Positions 36,040-43,944 of a stretch of 64,000 bases of DNA are shown piece after piece. Numbering within the stretch: position 1 is the stretch's first letter; each line of letters opens with the position of its first letter. The notes under the pieces are model-generated. The model saw only the letters and a program-made list of their open reading frames with translations, was not told where the DNA came from and searched no databases. This DNA is from Pseudomonas sp. KU26590 (GTDB taxonomy: Bacteria > Pseudomonadota > Gammaproteobacteria > Pseudomonadales > Pseudomonadaceae): positions 4,617,501-4,681,500 of the forward strand of contig NZ_CP110644.1 of assembly GCF_026153515.1 (NCBI RefSeq). Reading direction: 5' to 3'. A program made the position numbers and the translations under genes.

Positions 36040-38715
36040 TCAAGCCGGAGGCGTGGCACCCAGGCGTTTCCACATCGGTTTGGTCAAGCGTTGGCTGTGC
36101 TTGTAACCGGCCCACGGATCCGCCTTCAGCTTGCGCAACCGCTGCTGCAGGTTGGCGATGTTCCACTGCGCTGACGACTTCACCTCGGTCAGCTCGTCAC
36201 GGCTGATCGGCACCGACACCGGCAACCCCGGCCGCGCCCTCGCTGAATAGGCCACGACCGTGCTGGCGCCCCGACTGTTACGCAGATAATCGATGAAGAT
36301 CTTGCCGACCCGGTTCTTCGGCCCGGACGTGGCGGTGAATCGGTCCGGCAACTCCCGCGACATGAATTGCGCCAGCGCCTTGGCGAAGGCTTTGACCGAC
36401 TCCCAATCAGCCCGGCGCGCCAGCGGCACAACGATGTGCATGCCTTTGCCGCCACTGGTCTTGACGTACGCATCCAGGCCCAACTCGTCGAGGGTCGACA
36501 ACGTCAGTTGCGTGGCTTCGATCATGCTGCGCCAAGGCAACTGATCGTCCGGGTCGAGATCGAGGACGAAGTGGTCCGGCAGCTCGATCTGATCGTAGGT
36601 CGCGCCCCAGGTGTGCAGTTCGATGGTGCCCATCTGCGCCGCACCGACCAGCGCCTTGACGCTGTCGATCTCCATCAAACGCGCGTGGCCGGGGTCGAGT
36701 TTGGGGTCCAGCTGCTTGATGTTGGGGATCGCCATGCGCTCGGAATGCTTCTGGAAAAACTGCTCGCCTTCCACGCCCTCGGGGCAACGCAACAGCGCCA
36801 CGGGCCGATGGTCGAGGTGCGGCAAAATCCAGTCAGCCACTGACTCGTAATACTGCGCCAGCTCAATCTTGTGCAGACCGCTTTCGGCGTCGATCACCCG
36901 TTCGGGATGGCTGACCATCACGCCGGCCACTTCGATGCGGTCTTTACCTGCACGTTTGCTGCCCGGCTTGGGTTTCTCGGCTGCGGCATTGTCGCTGGCC
37001 GCGGACTTCCTGGCGGGCGCTGCGGCCTTCGCGCCACGGGGCTTGAACGGCGCCTTGATGTCTTTCGGCGTCCTGGGGTATTCGTGGACTACCTCGCTGG
37101 CCGGCTTGTCGCTGCGCAACGAGACAAACGCCGAATGACGAACGATGCCGTCGCGGGTCCATTCGCCGAACTCGACTTCCGCCACCAATGTCGGTTTTAT
37201 CCAGTGCACGCCGCGCGCCTGAGCGCTCGTCACTTTTTTCGCCAGCGGCGATGCGTCCTGTTCCAGCGGTTTCATCTGCTCGAGCAAGTCGCCGAGCATT
37301 TGCTGATTGAACCCGGTGCCGACCCGACCGGCATACACCAGACCCGCGCCCTCCTCGTTCACCGCCAGCAACAGCGCGCCAAACCCATTGCGCGCGCCCT
37401 GGGGTTTGGTGAAGCCGGCAATGACGAACTCCTGCCGCAGCTTGCACTTGAGCTTGATCCAGTCGGCATTACGGCTGGACTGATACACGCTGCCGGCACG
37501 CTTGCCGATCACCCCTTCAAGGGACATCAGACTCGCGCTTTCGATGATGTCGCGATGGCCGGCGGAGAAGGCTTCGGAGAACCGCAGCAGGCCCTTTTTC
37601 TGTCGCCCCAGCACTTTCTTCAGGGCGGCGCGGCGGTCTTCGACGGGCGTTTCGCGCAGGTCTTCCCCATTCAGGAAAGGCACGTCAAACAGGTAATAGA
37701 TAATGTCCATGCTGCGGTCGATGTCGAACGCATTCTGCAACGCCTGAAAATCCGGCAACCCGGCGTCGTTGAGCACCACGACTTCGCCGTCCAGCCAGGT
37801 GTTGTCCAGTTTCAGGTCGCCAACGGCCTTGGCCTGCAGCGGCAATCGATCGGTCCAGTCATTGCCATTGCGGGTGAAAAACCTCACCTCGCCCTCGATG
37901 ATGCGGGTCAGGATCCGATAGCCGTCGTACTTGATTTCATAGAGCCATTTGCCTTCGGGCGGAGCGTCCATCAGCGTCGCCAACTGCGGTGAGAGCTTGG
38001 CCGGCACGCCGCTCTTTTTGGGCGAAGGCGTCCTGGATTTCTTTTCCACTGGCTTTTTTGCGGGCTTCTTCCCGGCCGAGGTTTCAGCGACGGGTTCAGA
38101 CGCCGCCGATTTACGTTTGGCGTTCCTGGCCGGCTTGCCTGCCTCGCCCACCGTCGCGCCACTGACCACGCTTGCCGGCTTGTCGACGACGATGTCGTAT
38201 TCCTCGCCCGAGCGCACGGCATCGTCCTTTTCCTTGATCAACAGCCACTGTTCCTTGTTGCTGTTACCCGGCAAACGGGTCCGCACCAACGCCCAGTCGC
38301 CGGTAAGCTTTTCGCCGATCAGGGTGAATTTGAGCTTGCCTGCCTTGTAGGTCTCTTGCGGATCGCCGTGGGGCTGCCAGATGCCGCGATCCCAGACGAT
38401 CACGTCGCCGGCGCCGTATTCGCCCTCGGGAATGCTGCCCTCAAAGGTGCCGTAGCCGAGGGGGTGGTCTTCGACGTGCACCGCCAGGCGCTTGTTTTTC
38501 GGGTCCAGGCTCGGCCCCTTCGGCACCGCCCAGCTTTTCAGCGTGCCATCCAGCTCAAGGCGAAAGTCGTAGTGCAGATTGCGCGCATCGTGCTTGTGAA
38601 TGACGAAACTCAGCGCCTTGCCTTTCTTGCTTCGCGTCTTGCCCTCGCTTTCCGGCGGCTCGGACGTGACATCGAAGTTGCGCTTGCGGGTGTATTCACT
38701 CACAGGTTTTGTCAT
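36040..38715 (-). CDS. ligD: DNA ligase D (NHEJ)
   Basis: The 891-aa protein carries all three LigD activities in the order phosphoesterase, ligase, polymerase. The 3'-phosphoesterase domain (about 30-165) has FVIHKHDARNLHYDFRLE and DHPLGYGTFEGSIPEGEYGAG. The ATP-dependent ligase (about 250-570) has its catalytic Lys in E-I-K-Y-D-G-Y-R. The primase-polymerase domain (about 620-890) has DLDPDDQLPW and TSGGKGMHIVVPL. With Ku it seals double-strand breaks by non-homologous end joining. The frame extends to 38748 but AGAGG precedes ATG 38715. It is followed upstream by ku in the same direction, 60 bp apart, so the two probably form one unit. Its stop lies 10 bp from the convergent AraC gene end. 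Confidence 0.95.
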   Translation of the reverse strand: MTKPVSEYTRKRNFDVTSEPPESEGKTRSKKGKALSFVIHKHDARNLHYDFRLELDGTLKSWAVPKGPSLDPKNKRLAVHVEDHPLGYGTFEGSIPEGEYGAGDVIVWDRGIWQPHGDPQETYKAGKLKFTLIGEKLTGDWALVRTRLPGNSNKEQWLLIKEKDDAVRSGEEYDIVVDKPASVVSGATVGEAGKPARNAKRKSAASEPVAETSAGKKPAKKPVEKKSRTPSPKKSGVPAKLSPQLATLMDAPPEGKWLYEIKYDGYRILTRIIEGEVRFFTRNGNDWTDRLPLQAKAVGDLKLDNTWLDGEVVVLNDAGLPDFQALQNAFDIDRSMDIIYYLFDVPFLNGEDLRETPVEDRRAALKKVLGRQKKGLLRFSEAFSAGHRDIIESASLMSLEGVIGKRAGSVYQSSRNADWIKLKCKLRQEFVIAGFTKPQGARNGFGALLLAVNEEGAGLVYAGRVGTGFNQQMLGDLLEQMKPLEQDASPLAKKVTSAQARGVHWIKPTLVAEVEFGEWTRDGIVRHSAFVSLRSDKPASEVVHEYPRTPKDIKAPFKPRGAKAAAPARKSAASDNAAAEKPKPGSKRAGKDRIEVAGVMVSHPERVIDAESGLHKIELAQYYESVADWILPHLDHRPVALLRCPEGVEGEQFFQKHSERMAIPNIKQLDPKLDPGHARLMEIDSVKALVGAAQMGTIELHTWGATYDQIELPDHFVLDLDPDDQLPWRSMIEATQLTLSTLDELGLDAYVKTSGGKGMHIVVPLARRADWESVKAFAKALAQFMSRELPDRFTATSGPKNRVGKIFIDYLRNSRGASTVVAYSARARPGLPVSVPISRDELTEVKSSAQWNIANLQQRLRKLKADPWAGYKHSQRLTKPMWKRLGATPPA

Positions 38716-38775
38716 GACGATGAACCTCTGCGCATTGGAACGGTGCATCTTTTAACGCTAAAACAGGACACGCGT

Positions 38776-39696
38776 TCAAGAGGCCTTGGTGGTCTTCTTG
38801 CGGGGCGGTGCACGGCGCTTCGCCGGCGCATCGTCCTTGGACTCGGCTTTGCTTTTGCTGGCCGGTTTGGCTTTGGCTGGCGCCGCCTTCGCTGCAGCGC
38901 CGCGACCACCCAGGCTGCGTTTGAGCAGCTCGGTCAGGTCGATGACATCAGCCGACTTACGCTCGGTGTCGCCTGCGTCCGTCTCGACATTCTCGATCTT
39001 GCCTTCGCGGGCCTTGGTTTCCACCAGCGACATGATCTGGTCCTGAAAGGTGTCGCGGTACTCCTCGGCGTCCGGCGACCACTCGGTGCTCATGTCCTTG
39101 ATCAGGCGCTTGGCCATGTCCAGCTCGCTCTTGCTGAGCTTGACGTCGGTGGCCTCCTTGGGCAGCTCCAGGCTGTCGAGCCCGCGCACTTCCGAGGGCC
39201 AGCGCAGCAGCACGAGCACGATCGCCGACTCCAGCGGCATCACCGCCGCCAGGTGTTGACTGGTGCGAATCACCACATGGGCCAGCGCCACCTTGCCGGT
39301 ATCGACCAGCGCCTGGCGCAACAGCGCGTAAACCTTTTCGCCGCGCTTGTCGGGGGCCAGGAAGTACGGCGTGTCAATGTGCTGGAGCGGAATCTGATCG
39401 CTGTCGACGAAACCGAAGATGTCGATGGTCTGGGTCGATTTCGGGTGCGCCGAGCGAATTTCTTCCTCACTGATGACGACGTAACGGCCCTTCTGGTACT
39501 GCACGCCCTTGACGATGTTTTCTTTATTGATCTCCTTGCCGGAGACCTTGTTGATGCGCTTGTAACCGACCGGGTCCATGCTGCGCTTGTCCAGCCAGTC
39601 GAAGTCGACACCTTGCCGCGACGTCGCTGACACCAGCGCCACAGGAATATGCACCAGCCCAAAACTGATCGCGCCTTTCCAGATTGCCCGAGGCAT
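38776..39696 (-). CDS. ku: Ku protein (NHEJ)
   Basis: This 306-aa bacterial Ku starts MPRAIWKGAISFGLVHIPVAL, the standard opening, and has the central beta-barrel ring with GRYVVISEEEIRSA. The last 50 residues are Lys/Ala-rich (KAAPAKAKPASKSKAESKDD), a flexible tail type that is thought to touch DNA and LigD. Ku rings bind broken DNA ends and recruit LigD. The adjacent ligD gene in the same direction supports this function. Confidence 0.95.
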   Translation of the reverse strand: MPRAIWKGAISFGLVHIPVALVSATSRQGVDFDWLDKRSMDPVGYKRINKVSGKEINKENIVKGVQYQKGRYVVISEEEIRSAHPKSTQTIDIFGFVDSDQIPLQHIDTPYFLAPDKRGEKVYALLRQALVDTGKVALAHVVIRTSQHLAAVMPLESAIVLVLLRWPSEVRGLDSLELPKEATDVKLSKSELDMAKRLIKDMSTEWSPDAEEYRDTFQDQIMSLVETKAREGKIENVETDAGDTERKSADVIDLTELLKRSLGGRGAAAKAAPAKAKPASKSKAESKDDAPAKRRAPPRKKTTKAS

Positions 39697-39987
39697 AGTT
39701 GTAGTTCCGATGGGGTGTAAGGGGGTATGTGTAAGCAGTGACCGAAGCGCAGGCGGAAAAGTTTCGGGCCAGCGACCGGAGAGCCGCCTGCATCAATACA
39801 AATGGCCGCGGGCTGCACGCCTTTGGTGCGGAAGACGTGTCAAGTCCAGGCGCGCCTGGACAGATGGGGTGCGTATTTGCCGGAGCCCCTTCTTAACGCA
39901 ACGAAAAAGCGTTAACCTCCCGCCACTCCTTTCTGCACGCCGTAACAGAGCCGTCTCTGCCAGGCCTGCGACCTCTCCGGTATTCCC

Positions 39988-41172
39988 ATGACGTCCAATT
40001 CTCCCGCAAGCCACGGCGCCACAATGACCAAGGGCCTGGCGATGCTGTTCGCGTTCTGCTGCGGCGCGATCGTGGCCAACCTGTATTACGCCCAGCCCAT
40101 CATTGGCTTGATTGCCCCGGACATCGGCCTGTCCGGTACGCTGGCCAGCTTCATCGTGTCGCTGACCCAGATCGGCTATGCCCTCGGCCTGTTCTTCCTC
40201 GTGCCGTTGGGCGACTTGCTGGAAAACCGTCGCCTGATGATCGTCACCACCGGCGTCGCCATCCTCAGTCTGCTCAGCGCCGCCTTCGCGCAAACGCCTA
40301 ACCTGTTCCTGCTTGCCTCGCTGCTGGTGGGTTTCAGCTCGGTGGCAGTGCAGATTCTGGTGCCACTGGCCGCCAACCTGGCGCCGGAAGAAACACGCGG
40401 GCGCGTGGTCGGCAGCATCATGGGCGGCCTGCTACTGGGCATTCTGCTGGCCAGGCCCGCGGCCAGTCTGATCGCCGACCACTTCGGCTGGCGCGCGGTG
40501 TTCGGCACGGCTGCCGTGGTGATGCTGCTGATCAGCGTGGTGCTGGCGACCACCATTCCGAAACATCAGCCTGCCCACAGCGCCACCTATGGCCAATTGC
40601 TCAAATCGCTGTGGACCCTGCTGCGCAAACAGCCAGTTTTGCGCCAGCGCGCGTTTTATCAGGCGTGCATGTTCGCCACCTTCAGCCTGTTCTGGACCGC
40701 CGTGCCGCTTGAGCTCGCGCGAAATCACGGCCTGTCGCAAAGCCAGATCGCCCTCTTCGCCCTGGTCGGGGCCATCGGCGCCATTGCAGCACCCATCGCC
40801 GGCCGCCTGGCCGATGCCGGCCACACCCGCATCGCCAGTCTGTGCGCCATGCTGTTCGCCGCACTGAGCTTTCTGCCCAGCCTGATCGAGCCGGGCTACG
40901 CCGTGATCGGCATGGCCGTCACCGGGGTCATCCTCGATTTCTGCGTACAGATGAACATGGTCCTCGGTCAGCGCGCGGTCTACGCCCTGGATGCCAAAAG
41001 CCGCAGCCGGCTTAATGCGCTGTACATGACCAGCATCTTCATCGGCGGCGCGATCGGCTCAGTGGTAGCCAGCGCGCTGTATGACCATGGTGGCTGGACG
41101 TGGATTGTTATCGTGGGGAGCGTGTTTCCGGTGTTGGCGTTGTTGGGGTTTTTGAAGAACTCACGGCCATGA
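39988..41172 (+). CDS. MFS transporter (putative drug or metabolite exporter)
   Basis: The 394-aa product has about 12 hydrophobic segments and the MFS motif A region G-D-L-L-E-N-R-R at the loop after helix 2. FGTAAVVMLLISVVLATTIPKH and the long hydrophobic blocks on both sides are typical of the DHA1-type efflux group, though no specific substrate is recognisable. The gene is divergent from ku. An intrinsic terminator at 41238-41268 lies shortly after the stop. The SD is weak, so translation level may be low. Confidence 0.8.
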   Translation: MTSNSPASHGATMTKGLAMLFAFCCGAIVANLYYAQPIIGLIAPDIGLSGTLASFIVSLTQIGYALGLFFLVPLGDLLENRRLMIVTTGVAILSLLSAAFAQTPNLFLLASLLVGFSSVAVQILVPLAANLAPEETRGRVVGSIMGGLLLGILLARPAASLIADHFGWRAVFGTAAVVMLLISVVLATTIPKHQPAHSATYGQLLKSLWTLLRKQPVLRQRAFYQACMFATFSLFWTAVPLELARNHGLSQSQIALFALVGAIGAIAAPIAGRLADAGHTRIASLCAMLFAALSFLPSLIEPGYAVIGMAVTGVILDFCVQMNMVLGQRAVYALDAKSRSRLNALYMTSIFIGGAIGSVVASALYDHGGWTWIVIVGSVFPVLALLGFLKNSRP

Positions 41173-41237
41173 AGAATGGAGCACGGCACGCGCATGATGC
41201 TCAGGCCATAGGGGTGAGGCGCTGATTGCAGCGCAAG

Positions 41238-41268
41238 AAAAAACCGCCGATATCGGCGGTTTTCTTTT
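41238..41268. terminator. intrinsic bidirectional terminator
   Basis: AAAACCGCCGATA/TATCGGCGGTTTT forms a perfect inverted repeat followed by a T-rich run on one strand and preceded by an A-rich run on the other. It separates the MFS gene from the convergent 56-aa gene. Confidence 0.9.
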
Positions 41269-41274
41269 GAGGAG

Positions 41275-41445
41275 TCAGCCCCTGAAACCAGCCATGGGGC
41301 CAGTGGGTCCGAGGTCTCTGCCGATCTCCAGCGCTAAGCGCAGAAAGTGCAATTGAGCCTGAGCATATTCCGCAGCGCGCCTGTGCGCTTCGGCACTGAA
41401 TTCTGTCATTTCCCGAATTTTAGCCTTACGTTTCTTAATGTTCAT
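41275..41445 (-). CDS. small basic protein, 56 aa (unannotated length class)
   Basis: This short gene is read leftward: MNIKKRKAKIREMTEFSAEA, then an amphipathic Ala/Arg helix, ending GPTGPMAGFRG. ATG 41445 is preceded by GGGAGGT with good spacing, the strongest ribosome site in this part of the window. The N terminus has eight basic residues in the first 12, suggesting nucleic acid or membrane binding. It lies 33 bp downstream of a GNAT-like gene on the same strand and before a terminator, so the two are probably an operon. The family is unknown; a role as antitoxin or partner to the GNAT-like protein is inferred from layout. Confidence 0.6.
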   Translation of the reverse strand: MNIKKRKAKIREMTEFSAEAHRRAAEYAQAQLHFLRLALEIGRDLGPTGPMAGFRG

Positions 41446-41478
41446 GAGCACCTCCCTGCTTTGGTCCTGGGGGACATC

Positions 41479-42012
41479 CTAGAAACGATCGGCTGAAATA
41501 ACAAGGCATCCAGCTGTATCGAACTCGAACCCCAGCGTCTGATAGTAGTTCACGACGCCTGGCTCGGGGCGTTCGATCTGGATGACTTTGCATCTCAGCA
41601 GCTGCGCGTAAACCCCTACCGCCGTCAACATCAATGGAGCCACCAACCTTTTCAGGGGATGACTCTCGGTCGGTTGACCTTCCAGCAAGATAATCTTGAT
41701 CCGCAAACGGCTTCGACGCGGTGTTGCGTAACATAAACCGCAAAGCTCCTGAGCATGCCACAGGGCGAGGTCAAGACCTTTCGGATCTTTTAGCTTCCAT
41801 TCCGGCACCGCCCGCCAAGGATAGGGGCAGCGTTCCCATTCATCGCTGATTGCGAGCGCCGCGGGATCAATAGGCATGAATCTCACAGTTCCCCTGTCTA
41901 TACCGAGTGATCGTACTTCGACGGACCTCTCAAGGGTTTGATTAACCAGTTGGCGCGCTTTCGACTTGAGGACCTGATTGCGCAGATCAGTCCCCTTTCC
42001 CTGTCTCCTCAT
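41479..42012 (-). CDS. GNAT-like protein, 177 aa
   Basis: The C-terminal half follows a GNAT pattern: a strand with RIKIILLEGQPTESHPLKRL, a helix (VAPLMLTAVGVYAQLLRCK), a strand ending in V-I-Q-I-E-R-P, then V-N-Y-Y-Q-T-L-G-F-E-F-D, the usual closing motif. The typical R/Q-x-x-G-x-G acetyl-CoA loop is not visible, so catalysis may be lost or the fold diverged. The N-terminal half (RDQ-rich then ISDEWERCPYPWRAVPEWKL) is unrecognised. ATG 42012 is preferred to TTG 42042. The downstream 56-aa gene is likely its partner. Confidence 0.55.
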   Translation of the reverse strand: MRRQGKGTDLRNQVLKSKARQLVNQTLERSVEVRSLGIDRGTVRFMPIDPAALAISDEWERCPYPWRAVPEWKLKDPKGLDLALWHAQELCGLCYATPRRSRLRIKIILLEGQPTESHPLKRLVAPLMLTAVGVYAQLLRCKVIQIERPEPGVVNYYQTLGFEFDTAGCLVISADRF

Positions 42013-42125
42013 TGCCACATTCACCGCATAACAAAGCAGCAAATGATGACGAAGGCATCAGGCCTTCTTGCGGTACATATTTATAGCAATCGAATAAATC
42101 TACGTGAGTCCCGGCGCACGCTGGG

Positions 42126-42860
42126 TCAATCAGCAGCCTTGCTGTTCAACTCGCTCTCCAGCCAATGCTTCAAGTCCGCCACCTCTGCCGTCGTAATCGT
42201 ATGCCCAGCCCCGGCGTAGGCATGAAACTCCGGAACGATCAGCAGATTCTCCAGCACCGCCTTGGCATCGGTTGCGCCCGAGTAAGGCACGCGGGTGTCG
42301 GCCGAGCCGTGGCCGATGAACACTTTCAGCGATTTCAGGCGCTCGTCGGGCTTCAGCCGTGAATGGAGGGACCCGAGAATCTTGCCGCTGAGCGGTGCGA
42401 TGCCATGCACCAGTTCCGGGTATTGCAGGCCGATCTGGTAGCTCATCATCGCGCCCTGGCTGAAGCCGACCAGGATCACTTTGTCGGGCTGGGTCTGGTA
42501 TTTCTCGGTGGCCTGCTGGATGAAGGTGCGCAGCAGGTCAGTGCTTTTGTCGACGTCGCTGGTCACGCCTTCGTATTCGGCCTGATCGGTGTCCTGGCTG
42601 AACCACTTGTAGCCCCCGCCGTCGACTTCCTGCGGCGCACGCACGGAGAGGAAGGTGTCATTCGGTGAGAGATCGTTTTTGATATCCAGCAGGTCGCGCT
42701 CGTCGCTGCCATAGCCGTGCAAGAAAATAATCAGGGGTTTGTCTTTGGATTCAGCAGGCGCCGCCGCCAGATACGGCAGGGCAAGATCGGTGAGCAGCGC
42801 GGGTTCTGCGTGGGCCATGCCGGTGAACACACACAGCAGCGCGGCGAAAAACTTCATCAT
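42126..42860 (-). CDS. exported carboxylesterase/phospholipase (alpha/beta hydrolase)
   Basis: From ATG 42860 the product starts MMKFFAALLCVFTGMAHAEP, a Sec signal peptide with an A-H-A cleavage site. The hydrolase core has L-H-G-Y-G-S-D-E oxyanion segment, nucleophile V-G-F-S-Q-G-A and a final H in G-A-G-H-T, the layout of the phospholipase/carboxylesterase (AB_hydrolase_2) family, which cleaves short-chain esters or lysophospholipids. It is probably periplasmic. The substrate is unknown. The frame upstream to 42908 is not needed. Confidence 0.85.
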   Translation of the reverse strand: MMKFFAALLCVFTGMAHAEPALLTDLALPYLAAAPAESKDKPLIIFLHGYGSDERDLLDIKNDLSPNDTFLSVRAPQEVDGGGYKWFSQDTDQAEYEGVTSDVDKSTDLLRTFIQQATEKYQTQPDKVILVGFSQGAMMSYQIGLQYPELVHGIAPLSGKILGSLHSRLKPDERLKSLKVFIGHGSADTRVPYSGATDAKAVLENLLIVPEFHAYAGAGHTITTAEVADLKHWLESELNSKAAD

Positions 42861-43087
42861 GAGCGTGAGCCTTTTTCCGGAAAACGTCGGGCTCATCATA
42901 CGCAGCATGTCGCGAATGTCAGCCCGTCAGTGACCGGGCGGAGCTGTCGGGGGGCTGTACGGCGGCGGGTTTTCATGTTGGTCAGGCATGGGGAACACGC
43001 ATAGGCTCGAAGTAAAACGGAACGGCTGAATACCCGCTGCGGTCTAGGGATAAGCACATCAGTCCGTCGCCGAACCAAGGAGCACCC

Positions 43088-43531
43088 GTGAATATTTTCG
43101 AAGCCCTGAGAGAAAGTCATGACCGGCAACGCGGCTATGCCGATGCCTTGATCCAAACCCATGGCGACAGTGAGGAGCGTGTCGAGGTCTACAAGCAGCT
43201 GAAAGCTGAACTGCAGGCCCACGAAACCGCCGAAGAGCGCTTCTTCTATATCCCGCTGATGCAGTTCGACAACGGCGTCGACCTCAGCCGCCATGCCATT
43301 TCCGAGCACCATGAAATGGACGAGATGATGGAAGAGCTCGACGAGACCGAGATGTCCAGCCCGTCATGGATGGCCACGGCCAAGAAGCTGTCTGAGAAGG
43401 TTCATCACCACCTGAAGGAAGAAGAGCAGAAGTTCTTCCAGTCAGCGGGCAAACTGCTGGACGACAAGCAGAAGCAGTCGCTGGCCCGTGAGTATCACAA
43501 GGAGTATGAGGAGCAATTGGCTAAAGCTTAA
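43088..43531 (+). CDS. hemerythrin-like domain protein
   Basis: The 147-aa protein carries a hemerythrin-type four-helix bundle with His/Glu ligands: H-D-R-Q at the first helix, H-E-T-A-E-E-R-F-F in helix 2, S-E-H-H-E-M-D-E-M in helix 3, and V-H-H-H-L-K-E-E-E in helix 4. This suggests a di-iron site for oxygen or NO sensing or binding. It starts at GTG 43088 with AAGGAG upstream and is followed by a strong terminator. The physiological role is unknown. Confidence 0.85.
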   Translation: MNIFEALRESHDRQRGYADALIQTHGDSEERVEVYKQLKAELQAHETAEERFFYIPLMQFDNGVDLSRHAISEHHEMDEMMEELDETEMSSPSWMATAKKLSEKVHHHLKEEEQKFFQSAGKLLDDKQKQSLAREYHKEYEEQLAKA

Positions 43532-43545
43532 GCCGCTCTGAATGC

Positions 43546-43576
43546 TCAAAGCCCCGAACGTTCGGGGCTTTTTTTT
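43546..43576 (+). terminator. intrinsic terminator after the hemerythrin gene
   Basis: AAAGCCCCGAA/TTCGGGGCTTT is followed by eight T residues. It lies 15 bp after the stop codon, marking the end of the transcript and the left border of the Rhs region. Confidence 0.9.
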
Positions 43577-43650
43577 GGCTATGTTTTTGCTGCCGTATTT
43601 TGCTGGGGATGCGCTCTTGGTGGTGAAGAGTGGTTGGTTATGGGTTGATC

Positions 43651-43778
43651 GGAGTGCGCAAGAAGTTGCGCACTCCGAAGCTCAAATTTGGCTGCTAGAT
43701 GCTCTGCAGGCCACGTCGTGTATGGCCTGCAGACGAGTGCGCAAGAAGTTGCTCAGGGGTGCGCAACTTCTTGCGCAC
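43651..43778. repeat. cluster of three hairpins with repeated TGCGCAAGAAGTTGC motif
   Basis: First is GGAGTGCGCAA-GAAG-TTGCGCACTCC (43651-43676), with 11-bp arms. Then CTGCAGGCCA/TGGCCTGCAG (43704-43732). Then a perfect 16-bp inverted repeat: GTGCGCAAGAAGTTGC (43737-43752) answered by its exact complement at 43763-43778. A related copy, GCAACTTCTTGCGCA, lies at 52246-52260 at the other end of the Rhs island. This is the only notable content of the 43577-43944 gap; the 99-codon ORF through it is not a gene. Confidence 0.8.
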
Positions 43779-43944
43779 CTTTGCTGGGTTCTCCCGGTTA
43801 GCCACTCGTTAAACCTGCAGGTTTTTTTCTTAAGCTATTGATTTTGTTTGGCTATTTTATAGCTGGCACAACCCTTGATATCTCCGTGGCCCCCGGATTG
43901 GCATTCACGCCTTTTCGGATGGTTTTTGAGCACGGAGAGCATCC

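Noticed and set aside
43542..43841. 99-codon plus-strand ORF after the hemerythrin gene
   Set aside because: It runs across the intrinsic terminator and the hairpin cluster, so it is not a real coding sequence.
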